Made by a program: the position numbers and the translations under genes. From Flammula alnicola (Eukaryota; Basidiomycota; Agaricomycetes; Agaricales; Strophariaceae): a stretch of DNA of 64,000 nt. The notes below the pieces were generated by a model. The model searched no databases and was not told where the DNA came from. It saw only the letters and a list, made by a program, of their open reading frames with translations. Shown piece after piece: positions 57,666-64,000 of this stretch. Positions within the stretch are counted from its first letter, which is position 1; each line of letters starts with the position of its first letter. The DNA lies in NCBI GenBank assembly GCA_015499995.1, contig JADNRV010000200.1, forward strand, positions 1 through 64,000, read 5' to 3'.

Positions 57666-59225
57666 TTAGGCAGCCGCGGCGGGCGCGTTGGCGGCCGTGT
57701 AATCCTACGTGATAGGACATGACATTAGAAAAAAGATGACAAAAAAACGTCGAGACAACTGACCTCCATCTCAGCATCAAGATCGGCGGCCGTCTTCGGG
57801 GGCCGCTCGCTCTTGCGGGCTCCACCTCGACCGCGTCCGGGTCGTCGTCCTCGAGGAGCGCCAGTCCTACATAACCGGAAGAATAAGAAAAGGTGTCGTT
57901 GGTTGCAACATGGTCAAACTATGACCGACCTTGGAGCTTGAGCCTTGGTGCCATTTGTGGCGGGCGCAGGTGCGGGTGCAACTCGGGAAGCCAAAGGCAG
58001 GGGTTTCGATGGGTCGACGACGATCTCGATTTTCATGGGCCGTTCTAGATGAATAGCGAGTCGGAGAGAAGAGCGGGACATGTTAGTCGGCTGTTCAGTT
58101 CATTGAGGAGGAAGACCATGCAAAAGGGAAGAGGTCAAAGTGAATGCACGAGGCATCCAGAAACCACCTTATTACCACGAAACCGTGCTGTGTCTCTGTC
58201 GCTTTGAGTTTTGCAAATTCCGTCCATGCTTCTAACCTTTGAGATTGTCGCCGCTGCACTGAGAAGGAACCATGGCTTGGAATGAGTTTGTGGAAAAGTC
58301 GACCGTCTCCTCAAAGCATTCCAATATGCCTACGCTCAACATTCTCCATACAACTCTCCCATTCCTTCATCAAGGTGTATCATAGACACATTGTTCTCGT
58401 CGCATAATGCATCACATGTACGACGTGCCTCGAACCTGCTCGAACCATCAGGGTGATCAGTCCTGAGATAAGGAGCAACTGTCTGCATTTGCAGCTCGAC
58501 AGAGGTTGAATAGCACAAGATGGCGACATTGCCCCTTTCGAAGGACAACGCACATCTGAGAAGGTCATATCGCTGTCGGGTTATGCCACGCAGGTTGGAC
58601 AGAGACAGCAAGCGAACGGTTCCGCTGCAAGAGGAAGGTCACGAAGCAGGAAATTCCCCGTTCCATGGAGAAAAACAGGGCGATAGGATGCGAAAGGTGA
58701 GAGGAGAGGCGGTACTAACTGCCATCGATAAGCCGGTTGTTGTATTGCTGGAAGGCCTTGGTTCCGTCACCCTTCTTCTGGAAGGTAACCGTGGCGACAC
58801 CCTTAGAGCGTCCTCCAGCGTCATAATGAAGGGTGAGGTCTCGGAGAGGACCAACGGTGGTGCTGAAGAGATCCTGAAATGAACGCCGAGTCAGATGATG
58901 GACACGCCAAATTGGAAAGCAGCATGACTAACCTTAACTTGAGCCTCGTTTACGTCTCCTGGAAGGTTTGAGACGATGATTTTCTCTGATCCCTGGGCGA
59001 CTGCCTTGGCGCCCTCAGTGGCGGGGTTGGTGGCGGCTGCACGGGCGCGCTGAACGGGAGTGACCACAGGCTTTCCGAGGACCTGGGCACGAGCAGAGCC
59101 ACGACGTGTGGCACCGCGGCGGCCACCCTTGGGCTTGGAGGAGATGATCTATGGAAATTTTCGGTGAGACAGTGGCACCGGACATGAAAGCGATGGAAAC
59201 CAACCTCGTCAAGGGACTTGTCCAT
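57666..59225 (-). CDS. YRA1: mRNA export adaptor ALY/REF (Yra1)
   Basis: Exons 59225-59205, 59148-58933, 58873-58720, 58044-57930, 57866-57764 and 57704-57666 give 215 residues. It begins with the UAP56-binding motif 'MDKSLDEII', followed by an RG-rich stretch. The central RRM has 'KIIVSNLPGDVNEAQVKDLF' and 'GVATVTFQKKGDGTKAFQQY'; a second RG-rich region 'RGRRPGRGRGGARK' follows. Yra1/ALYREF recruits the export receptor to mRNA as part of TREX. Four introns are 56-63 bp, but the intron between exons 3 and 4 is 675 bp. The gene is divergent from RPC31. Confidence 0.93.
58045..58719 (-). promoter_or_regulatory. Unusually long (675 bp) intron of the Yra1 gene
   Basis: Starts GTTAGT and ends CATCTAG, read on the minus strand. 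All other introns in this gene are about 60 bp. In budding yeast the single long YRA1 intron is spliced inefficiently and mediates autoregulation; the same role here is inferred from size and gene identity only. No open frame in it looks coding. Confidence 0.55.
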
Positions 59226-59467
59226 TGTTATTAGTGAAATTAGTAGTGGTTTTGGTGGATGGAACACGTAAAAGCAACGGGAGGCCGCGATATGAGTGTT
59301 GTGGGGGAAAGAAAGAAGTTGCCCTGGCTGTGCACACAAATGATTCCTTATGAAGTCGTCGGAGCTCGAATTTGATCACATTCCGCTTCAGGGTCATTGT
59401 TGATCGCCTTCCTTGCCTGACTCGATAAAACACAAAAGCTTAGCCTCATCCTTCCAAGCTAGTTGTA
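59226..59467. promoter_or_regulatory. Divergent promoter of YRA1 and RPC31
   Basis: 242 bp between the two start codons. No clear TATA box on either side. Confidence 0.5.
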
Positions 59468-60399
59468 ATGTCTCGTGGTGGCGGAAGAGGTGGACGCGGC
59501 GGTGGGAGAGGCGGTGGGCGAGGAGGCTTTGGTGGCGCCAGCGCCCTCCCACCAATGGGTCTGACTTTCGCTGATTTACAAAATTTATCAAGGGAGGCTA
59601 CAGCTCTGTACCCCGTGTGTTGCTGTATACTCTCTTCCTTTCAATACACTCATTGACTGCTGCGTGCCTCGATAGCAAATTCGTGTCCCGGTACTCACAG
59701 AACCCTCAAATGATGAGAAGCGCATCGCTGAGCTACAGTTAGGATATGCCGCCCGCATGAGGAAATCACAATATTACATTGTGGAAAAAACGAAAACGAC
59801 AGGCGAGCAAAGTATACCTCGGTAACGCTCTGCTGTGGCTGAAGAGAATTTTATTCTCAGAGCTTGAACGATATTCGGACAAGTACAGACCATCTCCGGC
59901 CTCTCAACCTACGTTGAAACGGAAAGATCTCCATGCGCCATTCTTTCCTACCGAAGTTTTCGAAGACTACTTCAATCCAAAGAGAAAGAAAAGGGTACGT
60001 CCATTATCACTTGCACATGATCAAAGCAGCTAACACGTTCTGCAGCAACATCGCGACTAGGCACTGGTAAAGTTAAAATGAACCTAGACGAGTTAGCAGA
60101 AGACGGAGAAGATGCAGTAAGCATCCTGCAACGTGTCAATTCCAACCATCTAAGTCTTTTTTCCAGGAAAAATCATCTGAAGAGCGGTCAGATGCAGGCT
60201 CACAAGCTGCTGAATCAGATTACGATGTTGACGAAGAATATGACAACGATTATGCAGAAAATTACTTCGATAATGGTGAAGGAGATGATAATGATGATCT
60301 AGGAGGAGGAGGCGATGAAGGTGGCGGTAAGTCTCTACATTCATCGCGCCGCTATTCCTATTCACGATAGATTCGATCATAGGGGGCGATTATGATTGA
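59468..60399 (+). CDS. RPC31: RNA polymerase III subunit RPC31 (RPC7)
   Basis: Exons 59468-59614, 59676-59811, 59861 to about 59994, about 60049-60116, 60167-60326 and 60383-60399 give roughly 210 residues. It begins with the Gly/Arg-rich 'MSRGGGRGGRGGGRGGGRGG' and 'FADLQ'. Family features follow: 'VPVLTEPSNDEKRIAELQLGYAARMRKSQYY', 'SDKYRP', 'LHAPFFPTEVFEDYFNPKRKKR', then 'MNLDELAE' and a strongly acidic Asp/Glu/Gly tail. Rpc31 helps form the Pol III-specific initiation subcomplex. The donor after 'KRKKR' is uncertain: the consensus GTACGT at 59995 does not keep frame with the next exon, while a poorer GT a few bases on does. Confidence 0.85.
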
Positions 60400-61316
60400 A
60401 CATTCAGGGAAAGTAATTTATTTCGCATCGCATTTTGTATAATCAGCATCACAGTACCACCATATTGCAACTTTGGAAGGAAGCAGTATAACATTCTACC
60501 TGGATTCTAAATTTTGGAACAAATTGTCCCACGAGTCTTCCCTGCCAGTTCTCGCGAACCTAATCCTCCCTAGTCTCTTACGCTCTTTCGCATGCTGCGC
60601 AGAAAGACATGAATTCCTCAGCCAAAACCACATAAACTATGATATGCTCTTGACATCTGTCTACCCTGCCAACGGTCTCATGATGATGCACGCATGGTTG
60701 GAGAATAACTGTTGACTGCACGGCCGCCGTCACTCCCACGTGAGCGTGTATCTGGCTTTATTTCCTCGCGAAAGCACTTACGATGTGCCATATGCACATA
60801 GCTCGAACGTTTGCCCTTCGTGCAGTAGGAGCGTCGGGATCTTCGTGTGGTTCAATGAAGCAGTGAGAACCAACGTGGCAAATAAGGGGCATCCTTTCTT
60901 CACACTACACCGTATGTCGCATGATTCACGAAGCTATTTTGTAGAACGTTTTCTGACCAGTGTTTGTCAAGGACAGTCCGAAATTGGAACCGTAATGATA
61001 CCGGACGCTCGTGATTATCTGGTGATTGTTGTAAACCTGCAGTCATTATTATTGGCCTGATTTTCATTTTTTAAAGATCAATGTGTTCCCGTCCACATGG
61101 TTAGTTCTCCAAATGTCTAACGGTAGTAAGTATTCATTCTATCTCTATCTTCCTTCCCTATGAACGTGGGCTATGAGAGGGTTTAACGTGTGATTTTCTA
61201 TGATTCTCTGTTAGTATCTCAATGGGCTTTTCGAGTTCCCCGCCACCTTTTAAGGGCATGATAAATTGCGAATCTTCGTTCTGAAGCTCCCGTCGATACC
61301 CCTTATTGTCAACATC
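60400..61316. other. Intergenic, no supportable gene
   Basis: Two adjoining open frames (about 60473-60715 and 60740-61060, plus) have weak coding look but no recognised family and no clear ATG for the first. I leave them unannotated. Confidence 0.45.
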
Positions 61317-63522
61317 ATGTTGATATTGGCTCGATTTGCAGTTTTGCTGACTTTCAGTCTTTTCGTCCGCGCTAGCATTGTTACCGAGATCCTCGATGCT
61401 ATTGAACAGGCAGTAGACTGTGCTTCCTGCCATACTCTTGTGGGGGTCCTGAAAGGAGTTGCTCTCCTCGGCAATACTATCTTCTCGGATGCTCTCATTA
61501 CTGTCTGTGAGACAGTCAAAGTACGCCGCACTTCTCATAGAACTCTCTTATTGATATAAGCTAAACTTATTGGACTTATTGGACAGGCTGAAGACAACGA
61601 CGTTTGTTCCGGGCTCTTGGGAGAGCAAGGCCCTATCATTGCACACGACTTGCGCAAGATCTCTCCTACTGGTCCGACGTCGACGAAGCTCTGCGAAGCG
61701 ATTATCGGTCTCTGCCCATCCCCTGCCGTGAACAAATTCACTGTTCCTATCCCAAAAGCTGCTCCTGCGAATCCCAGAACTTTCACCTCTACCGGCAAAG
61801 CACCATTTCAGGTCGTTCATTTTAGTGATGTGCACATTGACCGGTCGTATACGGTATGCTGTTCAGCGAGTCTCTCTTGGTAACGCGCTCATTTATGTAC
61901 AGCCAGGCTCAAAGTCAAGGCTGGACTGTGAGCACTTCTTTTATTTATTTATGGTCGTGCTATGAGAGGTTAAAGACTTTGACGCCGGATAGCAATGGAT
62001 TGGCTCTACTGCCGCAGGTGAAGTTCGGCATATGTCTGGAAGTTACTCTGCTATCGCACCCGGCACTAACCTCAGGTACTACCCAATCCTCCGTATATTT
62101 TCATGTCGTTCTCGCAGCTGAATAGAATCATCTCATTAAATACTATCTATTGGTACAAGGACAAGTCAGTTCACGGCTTTCCGGCTTATATCAAGTTGCA
62201 TCTCAACCCGACCTCCTAGCTTCTGGCTGTACGATAGCGATACCCTCCAGTAAGTATTGTTGCTCCTTCGCTGAAAGTTCATTGCCTGAATTACCACGGA
62301 AATAGATCCGATCCGAATGGTGTTTTACCATTTGCTGTTGAGCAGCTACAGGCCGCTGAAGACGCTGGACAGCGTGCCTGGATTATCGCCCACATGCCCC
62401 CAAGCAGCGGAGATGCATTCCATGATCAAGTATGTTTATGCTTTCTTCTATAGTTATATTATTATCCTTATGTTTATTTTCACCTTTCTAGTCAAACTAT
62501 TTCGACCAGATTGTCCAACGATACAAGAACACGATTGCTGCCAGTTTTATGGTCATTCGCACGTGGTTCGTCAATATTTTCTTCCTTTACATCTTTTAAA
62601 CGTGCTTATGAGTGAATGAAGGATGAGTTCGCGATCGCGTACACGGACTACAGCAACCAGACTGCTGCCAATGCTGACAGTATTGCATGGATCGCGCCAT
62701 CTTTGACGCCCAGAGGTATGCTTCATTTCTCTCAACCAAAGTACAATCTCAAATATTTTTAGCTGCCAACCCTGCTTTCAGAGTCTATGATGTTGATCCC
62801 GATACATATGAGATTATGGACTCGCGGACTTTCATCAGTATGTGTCTCCTGTCTATAAGGTCGTTGATTCTAATGCGCATCTCCCCAGGTGATATGTCCG
62901 ACTCCACATTCCAAACTTCTCGTAATGCTTATCATTTACCGTTGTCCTCGTATCACACAATTGACCCAAACACTCTCCAGCCACCTGGAAGATGGAATAT
63001 AGTGCTCGCGATACTTATGGTCCTGCCATTGGTGGCTGGCCAGCCACGCAGTCATTGGGCCCTGCCTTCTGGCACAAAGTGACCGAGGCTTTCGTTTCTA
63101 ACGACGTCCTCTTCCAGCAGTTCATTTCTTTCAAGACGCGCGGTGTTGGTGTCACCCCGTGTACCGGATCCTGCAAGACCACCACGATATGCAACTTGCG
63201 TGCCTTACGCGCTGAGAACAACTGCGTAATGTGATGTCATTTTAAGCGTAATTCCGAGCTTATTCGTTGTCATACAGGATGTCGTAACTCCTGGCTTGAA
63301 TTTCCGAAGGAGTGAGGGAATTGATACCACACAACGCGGCCATGCCGACCACTGCGAAGGAACAGGCGTACGCTCAATTCTCAGCAATATCGCCATGAAA
63401 GCGGTAAGGATCTCATATATAATTGCTTCTATTTTACAAATGATGTCTTCTAGCAAACGATGAATCCAGAGCTGCTGCGCAAGCGCCTCGACAGTGAGGA
63501 GTTCACAGCCATTAGGCTGTGA
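61317..63522 (+). pseudogene. Acid sphingomyelinase-like phosphodiesterase with a missing core
   Basis: Exon 1 (61317-61520) and exon 2 (61587-61853) encode a signal peptide (LILARFAVLLTFSLF), a saposin B module ('VDCASCHTLVGVLKGV', 'CETVKAEDNDVCSGLL') and the first metallophosphatase motif 'VVHFSDVHIDRSYT'. After 'PGSK' (61903) the sequence jumps within about 130 bases to 'MSGSYSAIAPGTNL' and 'ISLNTIYWYKD'. Later come 'FWLYDSDT', 'AWIIAHMPPSSGDAFHDQ', 'YDVDPDTYEIMDSRTF' and the C-terminal domain, ending in TGA at 63520-63522. The central motifs expected between (GD and GNHD metal ligands) are absent, so the enzyme cannot be active. The remaining splice sites look preserved, suggesting a recent internal deletion. 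Confidence 0.75.
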
Positions 63523-64000
63523 GTTATATTGGCACATCCAATTCGGCTGAAGACATGAAAAACTCACTCAAATCATCCGAAATAGCTCCAAGCGAGACGA
63601 ACAATTGTATTGATAATGCACATGTACATGTGGGAGGGCACAGTTGTACTTATGATATCTGGAGATCAACCAAACATATCACATAACTGTGTGCTATAAG
63701 TAGTTCATTAAAGCCCGTATGTTGCAGCTCGTATGCGACTTTTCACCGAATTGTCATGGCCTAAGATGTCAACGACTGGTCAGTATGCTTTACTTGTCAG
63801 TTACCTACATATGTGAAAGAATGCGCAAGCCGCAGATCGCGCGAGTCGACGCGTCTGAGGGCGGGGCTATAATCTATTTGTGTTCCGTGACTAAGCGCCA
63901 TCACACGAGGGACGCGGAGTCTTGGATAAGAAAAACCTGAGGAAAACCAACTTCTGAACTCAGATCAGTCGGACCACGGACCACGGCGCCAAAAATGCGG
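63523..64000. other. Intergenic to window end
   Basis: No gene or structure recognised. A minor ACATGTACATGT palindrome lies near 63618-63632. Confidence 0.5.

Noticed and set aside
58136..58611. Open frames inside the long Yra1 intron
   Set aside because: The exons on both sides join in phase and restore the conserved RRM end; inner frames have no homology.
60473..61060. Two adjoining open frames upstream of the sphingomyelinase-like gene
   Set aside because: The first lacks an ATG start, neither matches a known family, and no splice join makes one longer protein.

Overview
The window is nuclear DNA of a mushroom-forming basidiomycete (Agaricomycetes). Genes are dense and split by many short introns of about 45-70 bp with GT...AG borders. 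The gene set is typical of that group: tyrosinases, a hemolytic-lectin-like protein, a Clp1-like mating-pathway protein, a NACHT relic and large single-pass membrane proteins. No rRNA, tRNA or CRISPR array was recognised.

Layout. 1-910: the 3' end of the ribosome export adaptor NMD3. 911-8229: mostly accessory DNA, with a hAT-like inverted-repeat relic, a pore-forming lectin gene, a tyrosinase pseudogene split by a small Helitron, and a kinase fragment. 8230-18062: a secreted two-repeat jelly-roll protein, the splicing factor CLF1, a membrane protein (TM-P1) and a divergent pair of CsbD-like genes. 18434-23888: three tyrosinase loci in a row on the minus strand, one dead and two intact with the same six-exon structure. 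25281-26580: NACHT pseudogene. 27321-41225: two more members of the TM-P1 family flank HEM14. The second of these (TM-P3) is cut in two by a 6.7 kb DNA transposon carrying a DUF6589 protein and a tail-to-tail superfamily 2 helicase. A long-TIR MITE sits at the transposon's left end. 41492-63522: mainly housekeeping and regulatory genes (Old Yellow Enzyme homologue, trypsin-like protease, Zn2Cys6 factor, RRM protein, TAF13, cyclin, GFA-domain protein, Clp1-like, ALY/Yra1, RPC31), plus a truncated P450 and a decayed acid-sphingomyelinase-like gene.

How parts connect. NMD3, CLF1, Yra1, TAF13 and RPC31 are ordinary information-processing genes. The accessory half shows repeated duplication (four tyrosinase loci, three membrane-protein loci, two CsbD genes) followed by damage from several classes of mobile DNA. 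The most interesting items are the transposon-split membrane protein with its 9 bp direct repeats; the conserved tail motifs (PF motifs and a terminal PPxY) of that family; the Helitron ends inside a tyrosinase; and an unusually long Yra1 intron, reminiscent of the autoregulatory intron of yeast YRA1. Exon limits were derived by hand from splice sites and reading phase; those marked approximate are less certain.
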